DNA of 64,000 nucleotides from NCBI RefSeq assembly GCF_000720325.1, contig NZ_JOJM01000004.1:248001-312000 (forward strand). Direction: 5' to 3'. Below are positions 18,432 through 27,056 of this stretch, in pieces; within the stretch, counting starts at the first letter, position 1, and every line of letters starts with the position of its first letter. Under the pieces are notes generated by a model. It made no database searches. It had not been told where the DNA came from and worked only from the letters and a program-made list of their open reading frames with translations. The translations under genes and the position numbers were made by a program. Source of the DNA: Streptomyces sp. NRRL B-1347. Its GTDB lineage: Bacteria; Actinomycetota; Actinomycetes; Streptomycetales; Streptomycetaceae.

Positions 18432-19284
18432 CCACCTCGCGTACCGCCGCCAGGAACTCCTCCGTGCGGGGGTGCGTGGGGTGGGCCGGGCGGGCGAGGT
18501 AGACCGTGGCGGCGGGTGCGTCGTCGATCGGGACGAAGCGCACCCCGGGGTGGCTGTGGCTCTCCGCCGTGCCCGCGGCGCCGACGCCGAACGCGCCGCC
18601 CGTGGCGATGAGGTTCAGCCACTCGTCGACGTTGCGCACCTCGACCGTGCGGTGCGGACGCTGCGCCGGAGGCCAGAGGTCCACCGACGCGGTGCCGGTG
18701 TCCGGCCACAGGGCCAGCGGCAGCGCAGGGCCCGAGGTGAGCTCCGCGAGACGCACCCGGTCGCGGGCCGCGAGCGGATGGTCGTCGGGCAGCGCGGCTA
18801 CCCGGTCCTCGGTGTAGAGGGCCTCGGTGCGGATGCGCGGGTCGGCGGGCACGGTGCGCAGCACCGCCACGTCGGTGTCGCCGGTGGCCAGGCCCGCGGT
18901 GCTGTTGTCCTGCCGGACGACTTCGAGCGGGGCGTGCGGCTGCCCCCGCCGCCAGGAGCGCAGCAGCGGGACGGTCTGCTGCCCGAGGACCGCGCACGTG
19001 TAGCCGAGCCGCAGCGGCCGGTCGACGGCCCGGGTGTCGGCGAGGGCCGCGTCCAGATGGGCGAGGATGGCGCGCCCGTGCCCCAGGAGGGTCGCCCCCG
19101 CCGGGGTGAGGTCCAGATGCCGGGACGAGCGGTCCACGAGGCACACCCCCACGCGCGCCTCCAGCTGGGCGAGCGTGCGGGAGAGGGCGGGCTGCGTCAT
19201 GTGCAGCAGCGCGGCCGCGGCGGTGACGGTGCCTGCCTCGGCGATGGCGGCCAGGGCCTTGAGGTGACGCAGCTCCACATCCAT
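18421..19284 (-). CDS. LysR-family transcriptional regulator
   Basis: 287 residues. N-terminal winged HTH (ELRHLKALAAIAEAGTVTAAAALLHMTQPALSRTL region, about 4-60), then a periplasmic-binding-like effector domain (about 85-285). It is divergent from the NAD(P)-binding gene at 19452, which it probably controls. Confidence 0.94.
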   Translation of the reverse strand: MDVELRHLKALAAIAEAGTVTAAAALLHMTQPALSRTLAQLEARVGVCLVDRSSRHLDLTPAGATLLGHGRAILAHLDAALADTRAVDRPLRLGYTCAVLGQQTVPLLRSWRRGQPHAPLEVVRQDNSTAGLATGDTDVAVLRTVPADPRIRTEALYTEDRVAALPDDHPLAARDRVRLAELTSGPALPLALWPDTGTASVDLWPPAQRPHRTVEVRNVDEWLNLIATGGAFGVGAAGTAESHSHPGVRFVPIDDAPAATVYLARPAHPTHPRTEEFLAAVREVVSA

Positions 19285-19451
19285 GCGTACGAAGCATAGT
19301 CACTGCCCAGACGGCATTTCCGGGCGCGGAGCGCGATCCGTAGCGTCGGCTGCGCCGGGTGAGTCACCCGGCTTCCCTCTGGGGCACTCCCAGGGATACC
19401 CCTCCGGTTTCTCCCCGAGGGGTACGTCTTCGAAGCATCGGATGGTGAGCT
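19285..19451. promoter_or_regulatory. LysR/SDR divergent control region
   Basis: This 167-base gap presumably holds both promoters. The octamer CGAAGCAT occurs near each gene (19290-19297 and 19431-19438), but no clear T-N11-A palindrome was identified. Confidence 0.35.
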
Positions 19452-20051
19452 ATGAGGATTCTTCTGGTCGGCGCGGGCGGCACGCTGGGCTCCGCGGTAC
19501 GCGCGGCGCTCGCGGAGCGCGGCCACGAGGTGATCGGCGTGGGCCGCACGAGCGGTGACCTGATCTGCGACGTCACCGATCCGACGGCGGTGGCACGGCT
19601 GTACGCGCAGGCCGGCCCGCTGGACGCGGTGGCCGTCGCGGCGGGCGACGCCGTGTTCAAGCCGCTGGCCGAGCTGGCCGCGGACGACATCGCGGCGACG
19701 CTCCGCGGCAAGGCCTTCGGCCAGCTGGAGCTGGTCCGCCAAGGCGCCCGGCACGTGGCCGCGACCGGCTCGTTCACGCTGGTCAGCGGGATCCTCACGG
19801 AGGAGCCGATCGTGGCGGGGGCCGCCGCGTCCGCGGCCAACGGCGCGGTCGAGGCCTTCGTGCGCGCCGCCGCCGTCGAGCTGCCGCCACAGCGGATCAA
19901 CGCGGTGAGCCCGACGGTGGCCGAGGAGTCCCTGCCCGCCTACGGGCCGTTCTTCGCGGGCATGGAGCCCGTCCCCGCGGCGCGCGTGGCGACGGCGTAC
20001 GTCCGCGCGGTCGAAGGGGCGCAGACAGGGCAGGTGTACCGGGTGCGCTGA
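19452..20051 (+). CDS. Short SDR-type NAD(P)-dependent reductase
   Basis: 199 residues starting MRILLVGAGGTLGSAV, a G-x-x-G-x-x-G Rossmann loop at the very N-terminus. VGRTSGD at the end of strand two suits NADP. The catalytic Tyr-x-x-x-Lys is not obvious (AAASAANGAVEAF stands there), as in the small atypical SDRs usually found beside LysR genes. Probably the target of the divergent LysR regulator. Confidence 0.85.
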   Translation: MRILLVGAGGTLGSAVRAALAERGHEVIGVGRTSGDLICDVTDPTAVARLYAQAGPLDAVAVAAGDAVFKPLAELAADDIAATLRGKAFGQLELVRQGARHVAATGSFTLVSGILTEEPIVAGAAASAANGAVEAFVRAAAVELPPQRINAVSPTVAEESLPAYGPFFAGMEPVPAARVATAYVRAVEGAQTGQVYRVR

Positions 20052-20284
20052 GCCGGATCCGGGCGGGTGCGCGTCGAAGGCCCGGGCCGGGCCGAAGGCG
20101 GCGGCCCGCCCGGAAGACGCCCGTGAGGAGCGGAGGCACGAGACCCCCGAGTAGCGGACACCACCTGACCGCAACCCCTGGCACTGTGATCACCGACCGC
20201 AGGACGCGCGATCCGAAGCGAGGGCGAAGCAGTGAAGTCGTATGCGCACGGCCATGCCGCACACCGGCGCCCGGAGGTGGTCCT

Positions 20285-21379
20285 GTGACCGTGCTCGACA
20301 CCCGCGCCCTGGGCCGCGCGACGCTCGCCCGGCAGCTGCTCCTGGACCGCGCCGGCCTGCCGGCCCTCGACGCCGTCGCGCACCTCGGCGGCCTCCAGGC
20401 GCAGGAGCCGCAGGAGCCGTTCGTCGGACTCTGGTCACGCCTTCGCGCCTTCGAGCCGGGGGAACTGTCGGACCTGCTCGTCGAGCGGCGCGTGGTGCGC
20501 ACCCACCTCATGCGCCGCACAGTCCACCTCGTCACCGCCGACGACGCCCTGGCCTGGCGGTCCCGGCACGACGCGATGCTGCGCCAGAAGGTGCTCGGCG
20601 TCTACCGCGCCGAGCTCGACGGGGTGGACCTCGACGAACTCGCCGCGGCGGGCCGGAAAACGCTGGCCGACGGCGAGCCCCGCACCATGGCCGAGCTCAC
20701 GCGCGCGGTCGCCGACCGCTGGCCGGACACACCGCCGCGCGCGCTGGGGGAGATGCTGATCGCCGGACTCGTGCCGATGGTCCAGGTGCCGCCGCGCGGC
20801 CTGTGGCGCACCAAGGGCGGCGTGCGCAACCTCCCGCTCGCCACCTGGCTGGGACGCGAGATCGCCCCGCCGTCCCCGGCGGGCTCCGATCCGGTCGGCC
20901 AGAGCCTCGTACGACGCTATCTCGCCGCCTTCGGCCCGGCCGCCACGGCCGACCTGCGCGCCTGGAGCGGCGTCGCGGGCCTTCCGGCCGCGGTGGCCGC
21001 CGTCCGCGGGGAACTCGTCGCCTTCCGCGACGAGCGGGGCCGCGAACTGCTCGACCTGCCCGACGCGCCGCGCCCGGACCCCGACACGCCCGCGCCGGTG
21101 CGGTTCCTGCCCGCGTTCGACAACGCGATCCTCGGCTACCAGGACCGCGGCCGGATCATCGACGACGACCACCGCGGTCTTTCGGTCGCCGGTGCCCGCG
21201 TCGTCCTGCTCGACGGCCGGGTCGCGGCGACGTGGACCGTGGACGACGACACCGTGACGGTCGCCCCGCTGCGCCGCCTCTCGCGCGCCGAACACACCGC
21301 CGTCACCGAGGAGGGCAGCGCCCTGTCGGCGTTCCTCTCGGACCACGACAGCGAGCGCGTACGCATCGCGACACGCTGA
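20285..21379 (+). CDS. Winged-helix DNA-binding (AlkZ/YcaQ-like) protein
   Basis: 364 residues. Family signatures include the N-terminal LGGLQAQEPQEPFVGLWSRL, RTHLMRRTVHLVTADD and the C-terminal RFLPAFDNAILGYQDR. The superfamily contains AlkZ, a DNA glycosylase for interstrand crosslinks and alkylated bases; Streptomyces paralogues sometimes accompany genotoxin clusters, but most are uncharacterised. GTG 20285 is preceded by GGAGGTGG. Confidence 0.85.
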   Translation: MTVLDTRALGRATLARQLLLDRAGLPALDAVAHLGGLQAQEPQEPFVGLWSRLRAFEPGELSDLLVERRVVRTHLMRRTVHLVTADDALAWRSRHDAMLRQKVLGVYRAELDGVDLDELAAAGRKTLADGEPRTMAELTRAVADRWPDTPPRALGEMLIAGLVPMVQVPPRGLWRTKGGVRNLPLATWLGREIAPPSPAGSDPVGQSLVRRYLAAFGPAATADLRAWSGVAGLPAAVAAVRGELVAFRDERGRELLDLPDAPRPDPDTPAPVRFLPAFDNAILGYQDRGRIIDDDHRGLSVAGARVVLLDGRVAATWTVDDDTVTVAPLRRLSRAEHTAVTEEGSALSAFLSDHDSERVRIATR

Positions 21380-21445
21380 GCGCGGTGGCCGCGCCCGCCG
21401 GGAAAACGCGGTGCGGGCGCTGCCTCGGCTTGCTACGGTCCCCGC

Positions 21446-21499
21446 ATGAAGCGCGCCGCTGACCTGACGACGACGCCGGAGAGTGTCCCGGCGCGCTGA
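21446..21499 (+). CDS. Threonine-rich leader peptide of the thrS paralogue
   Basis: ATG at 21446 opens a 17-residue peptide, MKRAADLTTTPESVPAR, ending TGA at 21497-21499. It contains three consecutive ACG threonine codons. It lies 86 bases before a threonyl-tRNA synthetase gene and just ahead of a strong terminator hairpin, as expected for ribosome-mediated attenuation: stalling at Thr codons when Thr-tRNA is short would prevent termination. TACGGT, 7 bases before ATG, could be a -10 box, giving a leaderless transcript. The regulation is inferred from layout. Confidence 0.65.
   Translation: MKRAADLTTTPESVPAR
21474..21493 (+). promoter_or_regulatory. Small hairpin overlapping the leader's Thr codons
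   Basis: CGCCGG and CCGGCG flank 8 bases, beginning inside the third Thr codon. It could act as a pause hairpin, or a ribosome stalled on the Thr codons could prevent it forming. No full antiterminator pairing was worked out. Confidence 0.4.
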
Positions 21500-21513
21500 C
21501 AGACGTCCTGATC

Positions 21514-21545
21514 CGAAGCCCCGGGGTGAGTGCCCCGGGGCTTCG
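21514..21545 (+). terminator. Attenuator terminator upstream of the thrS paralogue
   Basis: A perfect 13-bp stem (CGAAGCCCCGGGG and complement) with a TGAGTG loop lies between the leader peptide and the thrS start. Because it precedes rather than follows the gene, it is best read as a regulated terminator. Confidence 0.75.
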
Positions 21546-21585
21546 TCCTGTGGTCGCCCGCCCTCCCGTCCGCGAGGAGACCGCC

Positions 21586-22812
21586 ATGCCCGACCACCGC
21601 AGACTCGGCCGCGAGCTCGGCCTGTTCGACACCGACCCGCTCATCGGCGCGGGACTTCCGTACTGGCTGCCCGACGGCGCGGTCCTCCGGCACACCTTGG
21701 AGGAGTACATCCGCGACGCCGAACGGCGCGCGGGCTACCGGCACGTGTACTCACCCGTGCTCGGCAAACGCGAGCTGTACGAGATCTCCGGGCACTGGGC
21801 GCACTACAGCGACGACATGTTCCCGCCGATGGACCTCGGCGGCGAGCAGGTCGTGCTCCGGCCGAGCCTGTGCCCGCACCACGCGGTGATCTACCGGTCC
21901 CGCTCCCACAGCTACCGCGAACTGCCGCTGCGGATGGCGGAGCTCGGCGGCATGTACCGCTCGGAGCTCTCCGGTGTGCTCGGCGGACTGACCCGGGTGC
22001 GCGCCATCCAGCTCAACGACGCGCACATCTTCTGCACCCTCGACCAGGTCGCGGAGGAGGCGCACGCGGCCCTGGACATGATCCGCCGGGCGTACGAGGC
22101 GCTCGGGATCACCCCGACCCGCTTCCGCCTCTCCCTCCCCGGCGCCGGAGGCAAGTACGTGGCCGCCCCCGAGAAGTGGGAGCGCGCCACCGCCCTGCTG
22201 ACCGACGTGCTCGACCGCTCGGGGCTGTCCTACGAAGCGGTCGAGGGGGAAGCCGCGTTCTACGGCCCCAAGATCGACGTCCAGGTCACCGACAGCGCGG
22301 GACGCGAGTCCACCCTGTCCACCGTGCAGGTCGACTTCCACCAGCCCGAGCAGTTCGACCTGCACTACATCGGCCCGGACGGCGCCAAGCACCGACCGGT
22401 CATGGTCCACCGCAGCATCATCGGCAGCGTGGAGCGGGCCGTCGCCCACCTCATCGAACAGCACGGCGGCGCGTTCCCCGCCTGGCTCGCCCCCACCCAG
22501 CTTGCGGTCCTGCCCCTCACCGGCGCCGAGTCGGCCAACGCCCGCGCGTTCGCCGGACGCTGCGCCGAACAGGGCCTGCGCGCCGAGGTCCTCGGCCCGG
22601 AGCAGGGCAGCCTCGGCGCCCGCGTCCGGCAGGCCAGGCTCGTTCCGTACCAAGCCGTCATCGGCCCCAAGGAATCCGCCGACGACCGGGTCGCCCTGCG
22701 GCTGCGCGACGGACGCCGCATCGACGCGCGGCCGGAGGACGACGTACTCGCCCGCGTCGGTGCGGTCGTCCGGGCGCGCGCCACCGACCTGTGGGACGAG
22801 GCGGGTTCATAG
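21586..22812 (+). CDS. thrS: Threonyl-tRNA synthetase paralogue lacking TGS and editing domains
   Basis: 408 residues against about 640 for full-length ThrRS. It starts directly at the catalytic domain, followed by the anticodon-binding domain (about 305-400). Class II motifs are intact: motif 2 region YRSELSGVLGGLTRVRAIQ and motif 3 SIIGSVERAV. The zinc-site residues equivalent to Cys/His/His are present as Cys96 (LCPHH), His147 (NDAHIF) and His275 (MVHRS). ATG 21586 has GAGGAG at 21574-21579. A housekeeping thrS is presumably elsewhere; this copy may serve under threonine limitation, in self-resistance to a ThrRS inhibitor, or in charging a non-ribosomal acceptor. Confidence 0.92.
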   Translation: MPDHRRLGRELGLFDTDPLIGAGLPYWLPDGAVLRHTLEEYIRDAERRAGYRHVYSPVLGKRELYEISGHWAHYSDDMFPPMDLGGEQVVLRPSLCPHHAVIYRSRSHSYRELPLRMAELGGMYRSELSGVLGGLTRVRAIQLNDAHIFCTLDQVAEEAHAALDMIRRAYEALGITPTRFRLSLPGAGGKYVAAPEKWERATALLTDVLDRSGLSYEAVEGEAAFYGPKIDVQVTDSAGRESTLSTVQVDFHQPEQFDLHYIGPDGAKHRPVMVHRSIIGSVERAVAHLIEQHGGAFPAWLAPTQLAVLPLTGAESANARAFAGRCAEQGLRAEVLGPEQGSLGARVRQARLVPYQAVIGPKESADDRVALRLRDGRRIDARPEDDVLARVGAVVRARATDLWDEAGS

Positions 22813-22817
22813 GGCCG

Positions 22818-22900
22818 GGCACGTGGCGGGTGCGCGGGGGCGGGCTGTCGCCCACCGCTCGCGCTCCCCTACAGTGCGTGAAGCCCGCACCCGCCGTGCC
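22818..22900 (+). repeat. Bulged inverted repeat in the thrS-P450 gap
   Basis: GGCAC plus GGCGGGTGCG (22818-22834, with a 2-base bulge) pairs perfectly with 22886-22900 across a 51-base loop. The loop contains TACAGT at 22870, a possible -10 box for the P450 gene. It may be an mRNA structure or a terminator remnant. Confidence 0.4.
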
Positions 22901-22930
22901 GACGTACAGCCGCTGAACAGGAGCAGCCAC

Positions 22931-24241
22931 GTGGCCACCCACGCCCGCCCAGGACCGTCCCCGACCGGCCGCCGGATCCCCGAGCTCGAACCCGCCGTCG
23001 TCCGGGAGTGGCAGGCCGGGGGAGGGGAACTCGTCGACCTCTTCACCCGGGCGCGCGAACAGCTCGGCGGCGTCGCCGCGTTCCGGCTCGGCCCGCGCCC
23101 GACCGTCCTGGTCACCGAGCCCCAGGCCGTGCAGCACGTGCTCGCGCTCCACCCCGACCGGTACGTGAAGCGCTCGCACCGCGCCCGACTGCTGATCGGC
23201 GACGGCGTCCTGGCCGCGACGGGCGAGGCGTGGCAGCGGCAACGGCGGTTGCTGCAGAGCCAGTTCACCGGCCGGGGCATGCGCCGCTACGAAGCGCGGA
23301 TCACCGAGGCCGCCCGGACCACCGCGGCCCGCTGGACCGAGTACGCCCGCACCGGGGAAGTCCTCGACGTGGGCGAGGAGATGCGCCGCTTCGCCCTGGA
23401 CACCATCTGGCGCTCCCTGACCGGGCACCCCCTCGACCCCGGGACGGAGCGCGAACTGATGTCCGTGCCCGCCGTGGTGGCCGCACTGCCCAGCCTGCCC
23501 GCCGACACCGCCGCCGCCCAGGGGGCCGTCGCCGCGGACCTCGCCCGCATCGACGCCGTGGCGAGCCGTGCCATCGCCGCCGCCCGCGACGACGAGCCCG
23601 GGCCCGCGGGGCCGGGCCTGCTGCACGTCCTCGTCGAAGTGGCCGGAACGCGCCCGGAGTACACCGACCGACTGATCCGCGACGAGCTCGTCACCCTCCT
23701 CGTCGCAGGCCACGAGACCACCGCCACCACTCTGACCTGGCTCTACCTCCTCCTGGACCGCAATCCGGAAGCGCGGGAGCAGGCCCTCGCCGCGGGCGCG
23801 GCGGGCTCTCCCGAGCGGCGCGAGGCCGTCCAGGCACTCGTCCACGAGACGCTGCGCTTCTACCCGTCCGCCTGGATCCTGCCGCGCTGCGCGACGGAGG
23901 ACGACGTCGTCGCCGGGTACGAGGTGGAGGCCGACACCGACATCCTGGTCTGCCCCTACCTCACACACCGGGACCCCGGGCTCTGGGAGGACCCCGAGCG
24001 GTTCGACCCGGGGCGCTTCACCACCCCCGGACGACGCCCCACCCACCCGGGGAGCTACTACCCCTTCGGCCTCGGCGGCCGGGCCTGTCTGGGCCTGCAG
24101 TTCGCCCTCCGGGAGTCGACCGCGCTCCTCGAACACCTGCTGCCCGCCCACACCCCGCGCTTCCACTCGGTCCCCGATAGGGCCGCCTACAGCATCACCG
24201 TCCGCCCCGACGGCCCGACCCCGGCGTCGCTGACCGGGTGA
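22931..24241 (+). CDS. Cytochrome P450
   Basis: 436 residues. I-helix AGHETT (259-264) is canonical, ExxR is Glu306-Arg309, and the haem ligand is Cys386 in FGLGGRACLG. The haem-loop style and the HETLRFYP segment resemble the fatty-acid/CYP102-like group more than the biosynthetic P450s of the later cluster. GTG 22931 follows AGGAG. It lies 118 bases after the thrS paralogue, same strand, and may be cotranscribed. Substrate unknown. Confidence 0.92.
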   Translation: MATHARPGPSPTGRRIPELEPAVVREWQAGGGELVDLFTRAREQLGGVAAFRLGPRPTVLVTEPQAVQHVLALHPDRYVKRSHRARLLIGDGVLAATGEAWQRQRRLLQSQFTGRGMRRYEARITEAARTTAARWTEYARTGEVLDVGEEMRRFALDTIWRSLTGHPLDPGTERELMSVPAVVAALPSLPADTAAAQGAVAADLARIDAVASRAIAAARDDEPGPAGPGLLHVLVEVAGTRPEYTDRLIRDELVTLLVAGHETTATTLTWLYLLLDRNPEAREQALAAGAAGSPERREAVQALVHETLRFYPSAWILPRCATEDDVVAGYEVEADTDILVCPYLTHRDPGLWEDPERFDPGRFTTPGRRPTHPGSYYPFGLGGRACLGLQFALRESTALLEHLLPAHTPRFHSVPDRAAYSITVRPDGPTPASLTG

Positions 24242-24251
24242 GTCCCGTCGG

Positions 24252-25229
24252 CTAGCGCACTTGGCGCACCGCCACCGCGTTGTACTTGGTCGTCGGTGTG
24301 GGTTCGTCGGTGAAGCGGGAGTTGGGCAGGTAGAGGCGGTTGCCGTACGCGGCGACGGTGGTGGGGATGCGGAAGCGGGGGTCGGTGATCCGCGCGATCG
24401 CCCGGCCGCGCAGACCCGAGGCGTCCAGGTGGAACACGTCCACGGCGTTCTGGATCTGCTGGACGACGTAGAGCGTACGGCCGAGGAGGAGGGCGCCGTC
24501 GCCGTCGGGGAGCTTGCTGCCACCGAGGTCGACGCGGCGGGCGTCGCCGCTGCGCACGTCGACGCGGTAGAGACTGCCGCCGTGCGCGTGGACGTTGATG
24601 ACGAGCAGCCCGCGGCCGTCCGGCGTGCGCTCCAGGCCGTTGGTGGTGAAGCCCCCGGCCGGAGCCTGGATCCACTCGCCCGACAGCGGCAGCGTCACCA
24701 CGTCCCGGGCGGGAGGCAACTCGCCCTTGGGCCCCAGCGGCAGACCGTACAGCTGCTGCTGGGTGGAGTCGGTGAACCAGGCGGCCCGGGGCGTGAGGAC
24801 GACGTCGTTGACGAGAACGGTGGGTTTGCCGACGTCGTACGCGGCGAGGACGCGGCCGCTGCGCCCGTCGACGACGCGCAGCTCGCGCGAACCGCCGCCG
24901 GCGATGAACAGCCGGCCGCGCCGGTCGCTCTTGAGGCCGATGCTCATCGCGTCGGTCCCGGTCTCGATTCTCTCGCCGCGCCCGGTGGCGAGGTTCGCGC
25001 GGTAGAGGGACCCGCCGCCCAGCGAGCCGAACCAGGCGTACGGACCGGGCCCGATGGCGATGCCCTCGGGCCTGAAGCCGTCCGGAAGCGGGAACTCCGT
25101 GGGCCAGGGGGCCCCTGCGGGTGCGGCGTCGGCCGCCGTCGTGAGCGGCCCGAGCGCGGCGAGCGCGCCCAGGGCCGCGCCGGCGCCGAGAACCCTTCGG
25201 CGTGAGGTACCGGAGACGTGATCTGCCAT
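24252..25229 (-). CDS. Tat-exported SMP-30/gluconolactonase-like beta-propeller protein
   Basis: 325 residues. Tat signal SRRRVLGAG at 9-17 with hydrophobic core and ADAA cleavage near 35. The rest is a beta-propeller with repeated strands such as PDGRGLLVINVHAHGGSLYRVD and FRPEGIAIGPGPYAWFGS, resembling the SMP-30/LRE family. It may be a secreted lactonase or a binding propeller. It ends 10 bases from the convergent P450 gene and follows the serine hydrolase gene on the same strand. Confidence 0.75.
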   Translation of the reverse strand: MADHVSGTSRRRVLGAGAALGALAALGPLTTAADAAPAGAPWPTEFPLPDGFRPEGIAIGPGPYAWFGSLGGGSLYRANLATGRGERIETGTDAMSIGLKSDRRGRLFIAGGGSRELRVVDGRSGRVLAAYDVGKPTVLVNDVVLTPRAAWFTDSTQQQLYGLPLGPKGELPPARDVVTLPLSGEWIQAPAGGFTTNGLERTPDGRGLLVINVHAHGGSLYRVDVRSGDARRVDLGGSKLPDGDGALLLGRTLYVVQQIQNAVDVFHLDASGLRGRAIARITDPRFRIPTTVAAYGNRLYLPNSRFTDEPTPTTKYNAVAVRQVR

Positions 25230-25281
25230 GGCGTACGTCCTTCCGCGGTGGGGTCGGCCGGCCGTGGTGCGGCCGACGGGC

Positions 25282-26499
25282 TTACGGAACCACAGCGGAC
25301 GCCGCCGTGGTCGGAGAAGGCGGGGCGGTACCGCAGAATTCCGCCAGGAGCAGATGTCCGGCGGCGTCGGTGTCTCCCGCCCAGTCGGTGTTGAAGTTGG
25401 CCACCAGGCGGTGCCGGCCGTCCCGGGTGGTGTAGGCCAGGCTCTGCGAGCCGGGCATGAAGCCGGTGTGGCCCCAGATCACCTTGCCGCAGGGCAGCTC
25501 GGCGCGGAAGATCCCCAGGCCGTCGTCCTGGCCGTCGCCGAAGTCGGGGGAGGGGACGGTGGTCGTCATCTCCTTGAGCTGCGCCGCCGGGAGCAGCTCT
25601 CCGCGCATCAGGGCCGCGAGGAAGCGGTCGAGGTCGCCGGTGCTGGTGATGACTTCCCCGGCGGACCAGCCCCAGGAGGGGTTGAACTCCGTGATGTCGT
25701 GGACCTCGTGCTCGGGGTCGTCGGCGAACTTCGTGTACATCCGCCCGCTCGGCGCGGGAATCCTGGAGTGCGTGCCCGGCAGGGTGGTGGCGTGCAGACC
25801 GAGCGGCCTGAAGATCCGCCGCTCGGCCTCGGCCGCGTAGGAGCGGCCCGTGGCCCGTTCGACGACCATCGCCGCGAGGACGTACTCGGTGGTGGTGTAG
25901 CCCCAGCTCGTCCCGGGTGCGAACGTCGGCTCGTGCTTCATGGCGAGCGCCACGAGCTGCTCGGGCCGCCAGGTGTCGTAGCGGTGGGCCAGATACTCCT
26001 TGCCCTGGAGGTGCAGGTCCGGGTCCTCGGTGTAGTCGTAGACGCCGCTGGTGTGGTTGAGGAGCTGCCGGAGGCTGATCCTGCGGCCGTCGTGCCCGTG
26101 GCCGCGGACCACGCCGGGCAGCCACTTCTCCACGGGGTCGGACAGGCTCAGCCTGCCCTCCGCCTCCAGTTGGAGGAGGACCGTCGCGATGAACGTCTTG
26201 GAGATGCTGCCCGTCCGGAACCGGTCGCCCGGCAGCGGTGGGCGGCGCGTGGTGAGGTCGGCGACCCCGGCGGTGCCGTGCCAGGTCCCGCGCGCGTCGT
26301 GCGCCTGCGCCAGGACGCCGGGCACGCCGCCCGCGACGGCGGCGTCCACGGCGGCCCGGGTCTGTACGTGCCCTGGGTCCGGCGCGTCGGGTGCCGCCGC
26401 CCCCGCGGAGGGGGCGGCGAGCCCGCTCGCCGTGACCATCGACGCCACCGCCACGGCGGCCAGTGTGATCCGTGCTGTGCGTCCCGTGCGTCTCACCAT
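25282..26499 (-). CDS. Secreted class C beta-lactamase/D-Ala-D-Ala carboxypeptidase family hydrolase
   Basis: 405 residues. The Sec signal peptide ends near AGAAA. Active-site motifs are visible: SxxK as SISK, the YxN-type position as YTT in SWGYTTTEY, and HTG in VIWGHTGF. This is the family of DD-carboxypeptidases, esterases and class C-like enzymes; the exact activity cannot be read from sequence. ATG 26499 is chosen because GAGAGGGAGG lies just upstream; ATG 26529 lies beyond it. Confidence 0.9.
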   Translation of the reverse strand: MVRRTGRTARITLAAVAVASMVTASGLAAPSAGAAAPDAPDPGHVQTRAAVDAAVAGGVPGVLAQAHDARGTWHGTAGVADLTTRRPPLPGDRFRTGSISKTFIATVLLQLEAEGRLSLSDPVEKWLPGVVRGHGHDGRRISLRQLLNHTSGVYDYTEDPDLHLQGKEYLAHRYDTWRPEQLVALAMKHEPTFAPGTSWGYTTTEYVLAAMVVERATGRSYAAEAERRIFRPLGLHATTLPGTHSRIPAPSGRMYTKFADDPEHEVHDITEFNPSWGWSAGEVITSTGDLDRFLAALMRGELLPAAQLKEMTTTVPSPDFGDGQDDGLGIFRAELPCGKVIWGHTGFMPGSQSLAYTTRDGRHRLVANFNTDWAGDTDAAGHLLLAEFCGTAPPSPTTAASAVVP

Positions 26500-26617
26500 G
26501 GGAACCTCCCTCTCACCAGGAAGACTCATGCTGCCCGGACGGGGGTTGGCACATCGGTACGGTGCGCGCGGAGCAACCCGACCGGGTGGAGGCCGACCGG
26601 CGCACCGTGAGGGGGGC

Positions 26618-26660
26618 GCACACGCCGGGCACGGGCGCTGCGCCCGTGCCCGGCGTGTGC
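26618..26660 (-). terminator. Very strong hairpin (20-bp perfect stem)
   Basis: A perfect 20-bp GC-rich stem with a 3-nt loop lies between the decayed gene at 26690 and the serine hydrolase gene. It is the terminator of the decayed gene, and so indicates that a transcribed gene once existed there. Confidence 0.8.
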
Positions 26661-26689
26661 CCGGCGGATCAGACGGCTTCAGCGGACGG

Positions 26690-26968
26690 TCACCGCTTCT
26701 CCACCGCGCCGACCTTCACCTGCGGGATGCCGGCCCCGGCGTAGCGCGGGAGTTCCACTTGCGGTTGTGCTCGGCGAAGCCTTGCTGATCGTCGAAGGGC
26801 CCCACACGTAACGCCAGCTCGCGCGCTCGGCATCCGTCCGGACGGCCGTCCGCTCCGGTCCGGCGGCCGGCGAGTCCTGCGCACCGGTCGGCGAAGCGGC
26901 CGACACCGGCACCGCGGCGAGGCCGCCGAGAAGTGCCGTGGTGGCCGCGCCGATCGTCGTGTACGCAT
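26690..26968 (-). pseudogene. Frameshifted small secreted-protein gene
   Basis: Coding-like sequence is split over three frames on the minus strand. An ATG at 26968 starts MRT. Shifting frame gives a signal-peptide-like TIGAATTALLGGLAAVPVSA and then ERASWRYVWGP. The second shift gives FDDQQGFAEHNRKW and the third ELPRYAGAGIPQVKVGAVEK with TGA at 26690. Each piece has Streptomyces-like third-position bias. The simplest reading is a small exported protein gene carrying several indels. Family unknown. Confidence 0.6.
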
Positions 26969-27056
26969 ACGTCCCCCATCAGTCGTGCTCGGGGGACAAG
27001 GGAGAGTTCCGCTCAGCGGACCGCGCGGGCGCCTAGGAAGCGGACCGCGCGGGCGC

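Noticed and set aside
21380..21585. T-box riboswitch before thrS
   Set aside because: No T-box consensus or specifier stem found; the Thr leader peptide plus terminator explains the region better.
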